The notes: generated by a model from the sequence alone, not told the origin. Counted from the first letter of the stretch, positions 38,401-48,712 are shown. The stretch: DNA of 64,000 nucleotides from CAVSCD01 sp963726335 (GCA_963726335.1 CAVSCD010000014.1:128304-192303); one strand, 5' to 3'. Numbers and translations: made by a program.

Positions 38401-39785
38401 TCTGCACCTTCAGCGGCGTCACCTCGGCCACCTACTTCCAGGGCGAAAGGGTGACGAGATCGCCTGGTACACCGCCAACTACAACACCAAGAAGCCTCCG
38501 GCGCCTATATCGCTTCGGCTCATAAGAGCTGACTCTGATCATGGTCTACGGCCGCATGCTCGCTAAAGACGATTCGGTCACGACCGAGACGCCATGACCG
38601 ACTAGAGCTATAAGCTAGACGCCTTCGTCAATGCTGGCGAAGCCATAGGCCTCACCGGCAACCTCGTCAGGTGCGGCGCTCGTCACCTACTTCCACGGGA
38701 AAAGGGCGACGAGATCGCCTGGTACACCGCCAACTACAACACTAAGAAAAACGCCACGAGCGCCTATATCGGTTCGGCCCAGAAGAGCTATTCGCATGAC
38801 CAGTCTACGGCGGCAAGATCGCCACCGACGGCTCGGTCACGACGGAGACGCCATGACCGAGACCTACTCGCTATAAGCTCGACGCCTTCGCCGATGCCGA
38901 TGACGAGTCACAGGCCTCACCGCGCCGAACCTCATTAGGGTGTCACCCCGTCACACACTTCTATCGGCGAAAAAGGTGATGAGATCGCCTGGTACACCGC
39001 CAACTACAATACCAAGAAAGACGCCTCAGACGCCTACACCCGGCTCGGTCCAGAAGTCATGGAGCCTCACCAGCTACAACGGCAAGATCGCCAATGACTC
39101 CGCGGTCACGACGGAGACCGCCATGACCGACTCCTATTCCTATAAGCTCGACGCCTTCGCCGATGCCGCTGCCATCCACGCCGTCACCGCGCCGAACCTC
39201 CTGGTGCCACGGCCGTCACACACTTCTCCGGAGAAAGGGTGACGGATCGCCTGGTACACCAACAACTACAATACCAAGAAAGACGCCTCAGACGCCTACG
39301 TCAGCTCGGCCCAGAAGACCTGGAGCCTCACCAGCTACAACGGCAAGATCGCCAATGACGCCGCGGTCACCACCGAGACCGCCATGACCGACTCCTATCG
39401 CTATAAGCTCGACGCCTTCGCCGATGCCGCTGCCATCCACGCCGTCACCGCGCCGAACCTCTTAGGTGCCACGGCCGTCACACACTTCACGGAGAAAGGG
39501 TGACGAGATCGCCTGGTACACCAACAACTACAATACCAAGAAAGACGCCTCAGACGCCTATATCGGCTCGGTCCAGAAGACCTGGAGCCTCACCAGCTAC
39601 GACGGCAAGATCGCCAATGACTCCGCGGTCACCACGGAGACCGCCATGACCGACTCCTATCGCTATAAGCTCGACGCCTTCGGCCTCGACGCCTCCGGTA
39701 ATGTCGACGCCACCACGATCGCCACCCTCTAAGCGCTGACGGCGCCGATCATGCAGGGTGTGACCTCGATCACGCACTTCACCGG
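35447..39785 (+). repeat. Tandem array of about 15 protein-coding repeats (giant repetitive protein), indel-ridden
   Basis: A roughly 260-297-bp unit (about 90-99 residues) repeats with the box GEKGDEIAWYTANYNTKK at about 35,682, 35,945, 36,237, 36,513, 36,803, 37,086, 37,364, 37,636, 37,912, 38,182, 38,455, 38,712, 38,983, 39,243 and 39,502. Units go on with AYI-S-KS[WY]S, then GK-A-D-SVTTE-AMT-SYS-K-D-F and a variable linker ending in VTS[IV]T[YH]F. Units 1-3 and 13-15 are KSW/KTW type; units 4-12 are KSY type. Many single-base indels break the frame. It is probably one surface or adhesin-like giant protein; similar style occurs in giant proteins of Omnitrophota, but that link is inference. 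Neither end of the gene is present. Confidence 0.8.
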
Positions 39786-40207
39786 CCGTTCCACTTGCAG
39801 GAAGATGACTGAACCCCATCTTCCAGCTTGGAGCACACCAATCCGACCTCGCCTACCCAACTCCACGTTAATGGCTACATTTTTGGTTTATTTCAAACCT
39901 TAAATTAAGTCGTGAAGCGTGTGTGTTGCGGGAGGTGGTATGTAAATAATTATATTATTAGTATAGTGAACTAAAATTATTAGTAAGGAGAATTTGTTGA
40001 AATAAATTGAATAAATAAATTAAAATAGATGAAGGTAATTAAAAAAAATAAAAATAAAAAAAAAATAAATAAAATAAATAAAAACCTAAAAATAAAAAAA
40101 ATAAATGTAAACCGTATGCACCATGACGCGAAGGCGAAATTAGTGAGGTTCGTACTTCAAAGAAAAGCTCTCGAGAGAAGAGCTAATCTTTAAAGTAGGA
40201 TCCGTGT
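39786..40207. other. AT-rich stretch without recognisable genes
   Basis: Composition falls abruptly from high GC to AT-rich with long A/T runs and AAATAAA-type simple repeats (about 39,960-40,110). I see no open reading frame worth naming. The change at 39.79 kb marks another join, though no adapter is visible there. Confidence 0.6.
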
Positions 40208-40287
40208 CAAGCCTCGATAGCGCGGCGGTTAACGCCTCTGGCTATCACCCGAGAGGCCGGGGTTCGAATCCCCGCGCCAGGAGGCAA
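40208..40287 (+). tRNA. tRNA-like sequence, anticodon uncertain
   Basis: A T-arm (CGGGG-TTCGAAT-CCCCG), a D-arm-like GCG...CGC and a central hairpin GCCTCTGG...CCCGAGAGGC are present in the right order. The acceptor strands do not pair as written (5' side CCTCGAT against 3' CGCCAGG), so one or more indels are likely. A CTATCAC loop would suggest an Asp-type anticodon (AUC), but the stem lengths are irregular. It could also be a tRNA-derived repeat. Confidence 0.4.
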
Positions 40288-40300
40288 TTTGTTTCTCTGC

Positions 40301-40352
40301 CGGTTTTGGGCAGCAGACCATGGATATATTGGTGGTTGGCTGCCCAAAACGG
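40301..40352. repeat. Imperfect inverted repeat after the tRNA-like sequence
   Basis: CGGTTTTGGGCAGC (40301-40314) is complementary to GCTGCCCAAAACGG (40339-40352) except for one extra base. A 24-base loop separates the arms. It may be the end of a tRNA-derived short element or a small structured RNA. Confidence 0.4.
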
Positions 40353-40453
40353 AGAAACCGACCAGAAAAGGAGGTCTTGATTTTGTTTTTTTTTAATCAC
40401 GATATGTATATGTGGGAAAACACAAATATGTATATAATAGTAAAATATGTCAC

Positions 40454-40580
40454 CTGAAGTATCGAACCAGCGAAGTCATTGAAAGCAGTGACATAGGAAG
40501 TAACAGGTCCAAAGGTAGAAGTAGGAACAATGTACGGGACAGGTGTTCCGACAGACGGGTCAAGAGTGGTCAAAAGGATC
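40454..40580 (-). CDS. Candidate eukaryotic exon
   Basis: On the minus strand a 127-base open stretch reads ILLTTLDPSVGTPVPYIV, then PTSTFGPVTSYVTAFNDFAG and SILQ. It is bounded by TTAG on the 5' side and CAG|GTGACA on the 3' side, and AT-rich, stop-filled sequence lies on both sides. This is the pattern of an internal exon. The protein is not recognised. Confidence 0.35.
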
Positions 40581-40666
40581 CTAATAAGATATATATATAT
40601 AATATGCTTATATACCTTAAGTAACGTAATGAAAAATAGAAAAACATCGACTTCAAATTTCAAGTT

Positions 40667-40692
40667 AGCAATACGTAACTGAGCGAAGAACA
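40667..40692. other. Residual sequencing adapter, join of regions C and D1
   Basis: 40667-40688 matches AGCAATACGTAACTGAACGA and the two bases that follow, with a single mismatch (G for A). It separates the eukaryotic exon region from a Bacteroidales-type gene whose C-terminus is cut off right at the adapter. Confidence 0.88.
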
Positions 40693-40699
40693 GGGAGAA

Positions 40700-41420
40700 A
40701 CAAGGCCTAAGAATTGTATTGCTCTGTGACACAAAATCCCAGTTGATCACATTCCAGAAGGCGTCAATATACTCGGCACGTCTGTTCTGATATTTCAGGT
40801 AATAAGCGTGCTCCCAAACATCGAGGCACAGAAGCGGGTAGCCCTTATCAGTCACGATATCCATAACGGGACTGTCCTGGTTGGGAGTGGCGGTTATTTT
40901 CAGCTTCTCCCCGTCGAGCACAAGCCAGGTCCAACCGGAACCAAACACTGATTTTGCCGAAGCATTGAATTTCTCTCTGAACTGGTCGAGGGAACCAAAA
41001 TCCCGGTTCAGGGCTTCCATCAATTCTTTAGAGGGCTGCTGCCCTGTTGCGGGGGCCAGCATTTTCCAGAACAGTTTGTGGTTCAGGTATCCTCCCCCAT
41101 TGTTGCGAATGGCTGCCGGATACCCGCCGAAACTTCCTTCAGAATCTCTACCGCTGTTTTACCGAGTCAGCCCCGCTTCCTTAACAGCAGCATTGAATTT
41201 GTCCGTATAGGCTGCATGATGCTTGGAATGGTGCAATTCCATCGTTCTGGCATCAATATATGGTTCGAGAGCATTATAGGCATAAGGCACTTCTGGGAGC
41301 AGGAACGCCACCGTTCCATTTTTTTCTTGATTTTGCGGCCTTAGCTTTTGAGCTAAGACTGGCGGCCAGAATACCCGCAGAGCCTAAAAATACTGACTTT
41401 AAGAATGTTCGTTTATTCAC
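40700..41420 (-). pseudogene. Exported Fe/Mn superoxide dismutase, frameshifted and cut at its C-terminus
   Basis: Reading the minus strand from about 41420: NKRTFLKSVFLGSAGILAAS (signal segment), then after shifts near 41,325 and 41,170 the dismutase helices ARTMELHHSKHHAAYTDKFN, NNGGGYLNHKLFWKML, FGSGWTWLVL and LCLDVWEHAYYLKY. Metal ligands His (HHSKHH and NHKLFW) and Asp/His (DVWEHAY) are present. It would detoxify superoxide, probably in the periplasm. Style resembles Bacteroidales. The final residues after NWDFV are lost at the adapter. Confidence 0.82.
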
Positions 41421-41478
41421 TGTTGTGATTATTAATGTTGAAATATTTTTGGGTACAACAAACTTACGACAAAATAGT

Positions 41479-43362
41479 TTAGTTTTTCTCCGGTAATAAC
41501 ACCACCCTCACGTATTTTTTCAAATCAATTTTCTTTGCCACTTCCTGCAGTTTCTCCGGGGTCACAGCCTCAATCCGGTTGCTGTACTGGGTAACCAAAC
41601 CAGGGTCATTGTATTTGTATACCTCCGTCAACTGTCCGATCCAATAGCCGTTTTCCTTGAGATTCCTTTCGAGATCGCGGCGCTGGGCTTCCTTGACTTT
41701 TAGAAGATCCTCCGCAGTAACTCCCTTTTTCTGTATTACGCGAATTTCATTGATCGCTGCTTCTGTGAGCTTATCAACATTATCCGGTGAGCAGGGGATG
41801 ATGATGTTCTAAGAAGCATGGGAATAAGGCATTCTTACGAGGTCACAGTTCGCCCCGATAGTGTATACACCGCTCATTTCCTCTCTCAGGACATCGAGGT
41901 ATCGGATGGAAAGCAATTGTCCGAGTGATTCGAAAATATGATCCTCCAGCGGATCATACGGTTCAATGGTTTCAAAATAAAGTCCCACCCGGCTTTTGGG
42001 ATCACTGCCCTTGTATACCGGCAAATCCGTTTTTTTGGCAGGAGGTCTGATACCCATATCCTTTCCTGTCTCAACACGTTTCAGGGAAGGGAGACTGGCC
42101 AGGTAGGTCTCAATCAATGGCTTAATACTGTCGGTCTTAAAGGAGCCTATAAAAAAGAAGGTAAAATCAGATGCGTCTCCAAAACGGTCGCGATAAATCT
42201 CATACAACCGGTCTATATTTACCTGGTCAATTTCTGCATCAGTGGGAATAACCCCTGCCCTGGGATTATTCTGCGTTTTGGCACGAATGGTAATCGATCC
42301 TTGAAATAAGCTTCCGGATTGGAATTGGCGTTTTTAAAATAGTCTTTCTGGAGAGACATGACGGATTTAAACAATGCACTGTCTTTCCGGGGTTGTGTAA
42401 AATAAAGATAGACCATTTGCAGCATGCTTTCAAGATCTCTCGGCACCGATGAACCGCCAAATCCTTCATAAAATTCTCCAACATAGGGCCCTGCAGAAAT
42501 GTTTTTCCCGGCGAGTAACTTACCGAGATCGAGGGAGAATATGCTGCAACACCACATTCATTTACGATATCGTCTGCATAGTATGCCGACTGGAAGTCCT
42601 TGATTTCATAAACCGAGTATCCACCAGGACTGAAAGCAGAAAATAATACTGTTATTTTTAAAATCCGTTGGTTTAAGAATTACTTTAGATCCATTGGACA
42701 ATTTCATTTCAAGAATACCCAGTTCCTCATTCTTTTTGGTCAGAAGAATCTTGCCCTTTTTTGGTTTTTCAGACAACAGCTGGCTTCCGGCTATCTTGTC
42801 GAGGTAAGGAGCAATCTCACTGCCCGATGCCTGTTCAATGGCAGCCAGAATCTGGTCATTACCCGGTAACTGAAGACCTTCTTTCTGGGGGGCCAAAACA
42901 ACCATGATCCGGTTATCGGGGGTGATGTTTTTCCGCACCAGCTCGTTTACCTCCTCCAGGGTTATTCCTTCGAGATATTCCCCTGCAAAATTGTATTCAA
43001 ATTCGATTCCGGAATGGGCTCCTGGCTGAGAAAATTGCGCATGTATTCATCTGCCAGGTTTGCAGAATTCGTTTTTTCGCGTTCGTTATATGCGGTTTCA
43101 ATCATGGCGTAATACTCCTTTTTCTGGCGGGCCAGCTCTCCCGGGGTGAAACCATACTTTACAGCCCGTTCACCTTCGGTAATGAGTGCTTTCACTCCTC
43201 TTTCCACACCGGTCTCCGGAACCAGCGCAATCATCTGGAAGAATCCCTTTTCAGGAACAAGGGAACCCTTTGCCACCTGCGCATTCAATATGGGCGGATC
43301 AGCCCGTCCCTCAGTTCATTCAGGCGCCGGGTCAGCATCCCGGTAACCAGTTGATCGGAGAC
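41479..43362 (-). pseudogene. M16 (insulinase-family) zinc peptidase, C-terminal part, several frameshifts
   Basis: Pieces in order along the minus strand are: MNAQVAKGSLVPEKGFFQMI, the segment ending VNELVRKNITPDNRIMVVLA, KKGKILLTKKNEELGILEMK, and KKDYFKNANSNPEAYFKDRL. These continue into YEIYRDRFGDASDFTFFFIG, IRYLDVLREEMSGVYTIGAN and a final LPEKN stop at 41479. These are the second half of a roughly 930-residue Bacteroidetes M16 protein. The catalytic HxxEH half is missing because the sequence is cut at the adapter at 43.36 kb. Frames break near 42.97, 42.64, 42.55, 42.25 and 41.81 kb. Same strand as the superoxide dismutase fragment. Confidence 0.82.
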
Positions 43363-43380
43363 ATACGTAACTGAACGAGT
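43363..43380. other. Residual sequencing adapter, join of regions D1 and D2
   Basis: ATACGTAACTGAACGAGT matches the adapter complement except for one missing A. Sequence on the left is Bacteroidales-like and minus-strand; on the right it is gammaproteobacterial and plus-strand. Confidence 0.85.
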
Positions 43381-44449
43381 TACTGAACGCCGAGCAGTAT
43401 GACGGCGCAGCGGCAGCCATCGCCAAGCTGAGCATGGATAAGCTAAGCCCCTACGAACGCGGCCGGGTGGAGCAGATACTCTTGAAACGATTGCTGACTC
43501 AGGGAAGACTATCCCGCTGCACAAAGTCACTTGCAGGCAGCCATCAAATTCAGGCGGCCTGAACGAGCAGGAGATATCGCAGGCCAGTTATCAGATCGCT
43601 CAACTCTGGATGGCGCAGGAAAAATGGAAGGAAGGGGCTGCTGCGATGGAGGCTTGGATACAGACCGCTGCAAGCCCAATTCTTCGGCCTATTACCTGCT
43701 TGCCGTTGCCTATTATCAGCAGGAACTGTATAGCAGGCTGGCGCCAGCGCAAAAGGCCGTTGAACTCGCAGAAAAGCCACAGGAAAGCTGGATTCAACTG
43801 GTGCTTGCCCTGCATCTGCAGGAAGAGAACTGGGCCGAAGCCGTGCCGTTGCTCGTGCGATTGATCAACCTGTATCCGGAGAAGAAGACCTACTGGGTGC
43901 AGTTGTCCTCGGTCTATGGCCAGAAGGAGAATACCGAAGGCGCTTGCAACCATGCAGTTGGGGTACAACAACGGCTTGATTGTCGACAGCGGTGAAATTC
44001 TGCGCCTCTTTGACCTGCTGATGTTCAATAATGTGCCTTACCGGTGCGGAACCCTGATGGAAGAGGCATCGGAAAGAAGAGGTCAAAGCCGATGAAAAGC
44101 TTTACCACAAAAAAGCCGATTGCTTGATTGCCGCACGCGAATACGGGAAGGCAATTGGTCCTCTCGGCGGGCTGCGCAGATGTCATCCAGCGGCGACCTC
44201 TTCGTGCGGCTTGGCGAAGCCTATGTTCAGCGCAACGAATGGGCCGAGCGGCGAAGCAATCAGCCGAGGCCTTGAACAAGGGCCGTTTGAAGGATACGGC
44301 GTACGCCCAACTGATGTTGGGGATTTCGCTGTACAACCAGAAGAAAATCCCGCAAGCCGCTGACTCGGTTGCAGAAAGCGAAGTCATCCAGTAAGCGACG
44401 CAAGACCGCAGAAGGGTATCTGCAGCTCATAAAAAGCGCAGACGGTTAG
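43381..44449 (+). pseudogene. Tetratricopeptide-repeat protein, N-terminally cut and frameshifted
   Basis: Begins in mid-protein right after the adapter: TELNEL, then YDGAAAAIAKLSMDKLSPYE. After shifts it continues NEQEISQASYQIAQLWMAQE, AAAMEAWIQTAASPNSSAYY, LAVAYYQQELYSRLAPAQKA, ESWIQLVLALHLQEENWAEA and, late, LKDTAYAQLMLGISLYNQKK, ending KSADG. This matches the TPR proteins linked to specialised TonB systems in marine Gammaproteobacteria. At least five indels disrupt it. The next gene is DUF3450, usually the first gene of such operons. Confidence 0.7.
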
Positions 44450-44487
44450 TTGCAAATGTCGATACGAGTTGGATAGATACCGAGAAC

Positions 44488-45202
44488 ATGTGGCGATTAG
44501 AGCATCCATACATAGATACGAGATTCCAAATCCTGGCGGGTCTGGCAGTTGATCGCAGCATTGTGTGCGAATAGTGCCGCTTGGTCCTATCGGCGCAGTG
44601 CCGGCGACCGCTACGCAAGCATCCTCGCCGAGACGGATACCTGGTGCACGTACAACGCACAACTGGGCAAACAACTCGAGTCGCAGCAAGCGCAGATGGC
44701 GTTGATCGACAACAACTTGACGAAATCGATGCGACGGCTACGGCGGTCGCCTCCCGGGTTCAACGGATGTTTGACGCACTGGAGCATTTATCGGCCCGGA
44801 CCTCCCGTTTACTCGATCCTACCCAGGCAGGGCCCGACTCGCGTAGCGAGCGATGAACAGAGTACGGGAACTGATGGCAAATGAAGGCGCTGCAGTCGGG
44901 AAAAATACCGGCGCTTGATCGAGGCCTACCAGATCGAGCTCGAGTACGGCAGGACCATGGCCGCGTACAAGGGCAAGCTTGCATGAGGCCGCGAAGTCGA
45001 TTTCCTCCGCGGTTGGCCGGGTCTCGCTGGTTTACCGGACCGTGGATGGTAGGAGGCCGCATACTGGGATGCCGAGCAGAAAGCCTGGGTAGTCGACAAC
45101 GATTTATCAAGGCGTCGAGAAGGCAGTGCAGGTCGCATCCAAGGAAATCGCGCCGACCTGGTAATCCTGCCGGTACCGGCCCCCCGTGAGGTGCAGCTTT
45201 GA
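44488..45202 (+). pseudogene. DUF3450 protein of a TonB/ExbB gene cluster, frameshifted
   Basis: Across several frames the sequence gives a signal-like LAALCANSAAWS region and coiled coil (LETQ/KQLESQQAQMALIDNN), then RVQRMFDALEHL. Next come LIEAYQIELEYGRTMAAYKG, VGRVSLVYRTVDG, AAYWDAEQKAWVVDND and a final VPAPREVQL before TGA at 45202. These are hallmark segments of DUF3450, a periplasmic protein that always travels with ExbB/TolQ-like genes. Function is unknown, probably an accessory to energy transduction. The exact start is uncertain. Confidence 0.75.
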
Positions 45203-45217
45203 TGATCACTTCGTAGA

Positions 45218-46612
45218 ATGACGCTGATCGCAATCGTGGCGGTGCGTCTGGCACAGATGCTTTTAGCCAGTGCGTTGGCGCCGCTTCGCTTGCAGAACTG
45301 CAGCAAATCCGTCAAGCAATCGGAGCACAGGAAGCCAAACTCGCACAGCAGCGCGAGGCCAAACTCCATCAAGAATTGAGGGAGCAAGAGCAACTCGCAC
45401 GCGATGCGCTGAAGCGTCGCGATGCGGCGAAGCACGCAGCAACGCCTTGAACAATGCGTTCGACAGCAACATGCAAGCGAATTGCCGAGCTGACGCAGTT
45501 ACTAAAGCAGCATGAGGGCAACCTCGGCGAGTTGTTTGGCGTTACGCGTCAAATAGCCGGCGATTCGGCCAACGTCTTGCAGCAGTCAATCCTGACGGTG
45601 CAATACCCGCAGCCAAAAGGAGAGGAAGACCGGACGAGTTCCTGGTGCGACTGGCGGCGGTCAAAAGCCTGCCTTCGATGCCTGAACTGGAGCGCATGTG
45701 GTTTGAGTTGCAGCGCGAGATGACGGAGAACGGCAAAGTGACCCGCTTTACCGTGCAGTGTTGCAGGCGAGGATGACCGAGCGTAGAGACGGAAGTGGTG
45801 CGGGTTGGACCGTTCACAGCGGTTTCCGACGGAAGCTACCTGGCTTACAGCCCCGGCAAGAAAGCGTTGACCACGCTGCCACGACAGTTGCCGGCGAGCC
45901 TTCCCGCTCGGTGGCCGAGGATTTGCAGGCCGAAGGGGAAGGCAGCGACTACCGTGCAGCGATCGTAGATCCTGCCCGAGGGGCGCGTTGCTGGAACGCT
46001 ACGTGGATCGGCCCAACTTTATCGAGCGCATTCAGAATGGCGAAGTGGTCGGTTACGTGATTATTTTTGTCGGTATCCTAGGCGTGCTCTTGGCGTTTCA
46101 ATTTTTGTACCTGTTCGTCACACGCGCCGCAGTTACTCGCCAGCTTAAAGACCTGGCTAATCCCAGCGCTGGAAACCCGCTGGGCCGCGTGGTGCTGGCA
46201 TTTCGCGGAAACGGCACGGCTGTCGAGAATCCGAACTCACAGAACTGCGTCTGTCCGAAGCCGTGCTGAAAGAAATTCCCAAGATTCAGCGCTTCCAGTC
46301 ATTTTTGCGCCTTGCCGTAGCGGCCGGACCCTTGTTGGGTTTGATCGGTACGGTCATTGGCATGATCATCACCTTCCACGCGATCACCGCATCCGGTTCC
46401 AGCGATCCACGCTTGATGGCTCACGGTATCGGTCAGGCCATGATCGCCACGGTGCTGGGCTGGGAATCGCGATCCCGCTGCTTTTCATCAATTCCGGGCT
46501 CGCATCGATATCTGGATCCATCGCGCAGATACTGGACGAACAGAGCCAGGCGTTGCTGGCGGCAGATATGATCAGTCGGAGACAGTGGCGGCTGACTGAC
46601 GTTCGCCGCTGA
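45218..46612 (+). pseudogene. MotA/TolQ/ExbB proton-channel family protein, frameshifted
   Basis: A long form (about 450 residues when repaired). It has an N-terminal signal segment, a coiled coil (QEAKLAQQREAKLHQELREQ, IAELTQLLKQHEGNLGELFG) and a globular part (VKSLPSMPELERMWFELQRE). Membrane helices follow: VVGYVIIFVGILGVLLAFQF, FLRLAVAAGPLLGLIGTVIG (the ExbB signature) and MIATVLG. The coiled-coil extension is typical of the DUF3450-linked TonB systems. At least six indels break the frame. It ends at TGA 46612. Confidence 0.8.
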
Positions 46613-46682
46613 AACTCGCTTTCCCCGATGACGGCCGGCACTGCTGCCCGGGGAGGTCTACCATCCACACCGGCAGAAACAG

Positions 46683-47325
46683 ATGTTTAGCGGATTGATT
46701 GTATTCTGGTTCGGGTTGCTCCGTGACTGGGGATATCTTGGCGTCATCGCCCTTGATGGCCCTGGAGAGTTCAATTTTTCCCGTGCAGCGAGCGAATTCC
46801 CCGCCATTTACTGGGCCAGCCAGGGCCAGATGAGCCTCTGGGGAGTGGTGTGGGCGGGAACCCTGGGTTCATGGCTGGGCGCGTCGATCACCTACCGGGT
46901 GGCGCAGGTCGTGGGCCGCATCGTAGTTGCAAGGTACGGCAAATGGTTTCGCATCAGCCCCGCAAGCATTGACCGTGCGGAACACATCGTGCACCGGTAC
47001 GAGGCGGGCGGAGGTGCTCTTTGCCCGTCTCATGTCTGTTCGTGCGCCACGTCATATCCATTCCGGCGGGCTCGATCCGCACGGGTTTTCGGGTTTCAGC
47101 CTGGTTACCGTGATCGGATCATTCGCCTGGTGCTGGATACTGGGGGAATTCAGCCTTTACATATTCGCCAGGCACCCGGGAGCAGACCTTGTCGGAGACC
47201 CTGAACAAATGGTCAGGCTGTTCCAGCATGAAATCCTGCCACTGGTTGGAGCGATCCTGCTTCTATGCGCTTTGTACCTGGCGGGAATCGGCTTGAGTTC
47301 ACGCGGGGAAAAGGGCGGTGAATGA
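46683..47325 (+). pseudogene. DedA-family membrane protein, two or more frameshifts
   Basis: Reading starts MFSGLIVFWFGLLRDWGYLG. Shifts near 46,755-46,790 hide the conserved glutamate motif, which would read ALESS-FPVPSEFV. In frame again are YWASQGQMSLWGVVWAGTLG and SWLGASITYRVAQVVGR. Then come shifts near 47,010 and 47,060 around the RHVISIPAG motif, then FSLVTVIGSFAWCWILGEFS and the last helix. DedA proteins are flippase-like inner-membrane proteins affecting membrane homeostasis. Nothing links it clearly to its neighbours. Confidence 0.8.
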
Positions 47326-47415
47326 GCGGCAACAGGGACAGGCCTGCACAGGGCTTACATCCCACAGTCGATTTAAATTATCATAGGAACTTAACTTAAA
47401 ACAAGGAATGTAGCC

Positions 47416-47982
47416 ATGACCATCGAAATCAGTTTCTCGCTTGACGACACCGACATCGAGTACTTTCGCGGTGTGATGAACCGCGCTCAAGACGAGGCGG
47501 GTAATGCATCCGAGGAGGAAATCATCCGGGTTGCAAGCGAGGTCCTGCGAGACGCGAACAATTTGCGCGCGCCGCTTTTCGTGCGCGACCGCCTGGAACG
47601 CCTTGCCACCATGATTGCCATGCTGGAAGATCCGGAATGGCCGCTCGATGGTCAGGAGCGAACCGACGTGGTCAGTGCCCTGGCCTACTTCCACAACCCG
47701 GAAGACCTGATCCCGGACGATGTGCCGGTTATCGGTTTGATTGACGATGCCATCATGATCGAACTGGTGGCGCGGGAATTGAAACACCAGCTTGATGCCT
47801 ACGATGAGTTCTGCATTTACCGCAGCAAGGAAGAGCGCCTGCGTGGTAAAGATGTTTCACGCGAAGACTGGTTGAAAGGTAAACAGCAGGAACTGCTGAA
47901 TCGCATGCGGGAACGCATGGGCCGGAACACCCGGGGTCAGAGAGGCGCAACCAAGCTGACGCGTTTCTCCTTCCTGCGCTGA
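47416..47982 (+). CDS. DUF1232 (YkvA-like) protein
   Basis: An intact 188-residue protein, one of the few unbroken genes in region D2. The DUF1232 core is at about residues 85-125: DVVSALAYFHNPEDLIPDD and GLIDDAIMIELV. The C-terminus is basic. Function unknown; members are small proteins often tied to the membrane. An AAGGAATG site lies before the ATG. Confidence 0.85.
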   Translation: MTIEISFSLDDTDIEYFRGVMNRAQDEAGNASEEEIIRVASEVLRDANNLRAPLFVRDRLERLATMIAMLEDPEWPLDGQERTDVVSALAYFHNPEDLIPDDVPVIGLIDDAIMIELVARELKHQLDAYDEFCIYRSKEERLRGKDVSREDWLKGKQQELLNRMRERMGRNTRGQRGATKLTRFSFLR

Positions 47983-48076
47983 GGCCTTGCTGTTTCTTTT
48001 TCTCCCGTTTCGTTAGGTGAGAAGGCGGGGCAAGAAATTACCGGCGTAAATTCTCTGCCGGGAAAGCACTCATTTC

Positions 48077-48691
48077 ATGAACCTTGCCACCTGGCTGACC
48101 GTTGTTTTCATCGTTCTACTGGGCGCCATGGCGCCCGGTCCTTCCCTGGCCGTGGTATTGCGGCACACACTCACCGGCGGCAGAAAGAATGGCTGCATTG
48201 CGGCTTTCGCGCACGGCATGGGCATCGGTTTTTATGCCCTCTTGTGCATCGCAGGCCTGGCCTTCCTCATCACCAACTCACCGCGGCTGTTCACCGCCTT
48301 TCAATGGGGTGGTGCGGTCTATCTCGCCTGGCTGGGTGTGCGAGGCCTGTGGCCAAAGCCTCAACTGGCCGAGCAATTATCTGTAGTGCCTACCACCACT
48401 CATGCCGGCCGGGATGGATTTCTGATCGCCTTTCTCAACCCGAATATCGCAGTGTGGTTCGTTGCCGTGTTCAGCCAGGTCATAGGCCCCGATACCACAC
48501 TGCCAGCCAGGCTGGGCTACGCCGCTACAACCTGGTTCATCGACACCTCCTGGTACCTGCTGGTTGTCTGGCTCTTGTCCAATCCACAGCGCCGTCACCG
48601 TCAACGAGCAGGTGTGCCTAAATGCATCCCTTCCTTCGTCATTGTCACCGTCGTCGTCGATTATTGCAGCCTAGCCTCTTTGGTTGAGTAG
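48077..48691 (+). CDS. LysE/RhtB-family amino-acid exporter, C-terminus disrupted
   Basis: Multi-helix inner-membrane exporter beginning MNLATWLTVVFIVLLGAMAP, followed by GPSLAVVLRHTLTGGRKNG, the conserved LysE N-terminal pattern. Helices such as FQWGGAVYLAWLGVRGLW and IAVWFVAVFSQVIG follow. After LLSNPQ (about 48,590) the frame is lost and the sequence no longer resembles the family, so the true end is missing or the join to region F lies there. Substrate unknown. Confidence 0.8.
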   Translation: MNLATWLTVVFIVLLGAMAPGPSLAVVLRHTLTGGRKNGCIAAFAHGMGIGFYALLCIAGLAFLITNSPRLFTAFQWGGAVYLAWLGVRGLWPKPQLAEQLSVVPTTTHAGRDGFLIAFLNPNIAVWFVAVFSQVIGPDTTLPARLGYAATTWFIDTSWYLLVVWLLSNPQRRHRQRAGVPKCIPSFVIVTVVVDYCSLASLVE

Positions 48692-48712
48692 TGACGGTCG
48701 TTGTTTTGGCAG

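Noticed and set aside
35447..39785. CRISPR array
   Set aside because: The repeat period is about 270 bases, the sequence is translatable along nearly its whole length, and there are no short repeats with unique spacers.
35447..39785. Real biological decay of the repeat protein into a pseudogene
   Set aside because: The breaks are single-base indels scattered evenly and mostly compensated in frame use; this looks like uncorrected read error, not decay.
40700..43362. Superoxide dismutase and M16 peptidase as real pseudogenes
   Set aside because: Each break is a one-base shift and the residues on both sides are well conserved; read error is the simpler cause.
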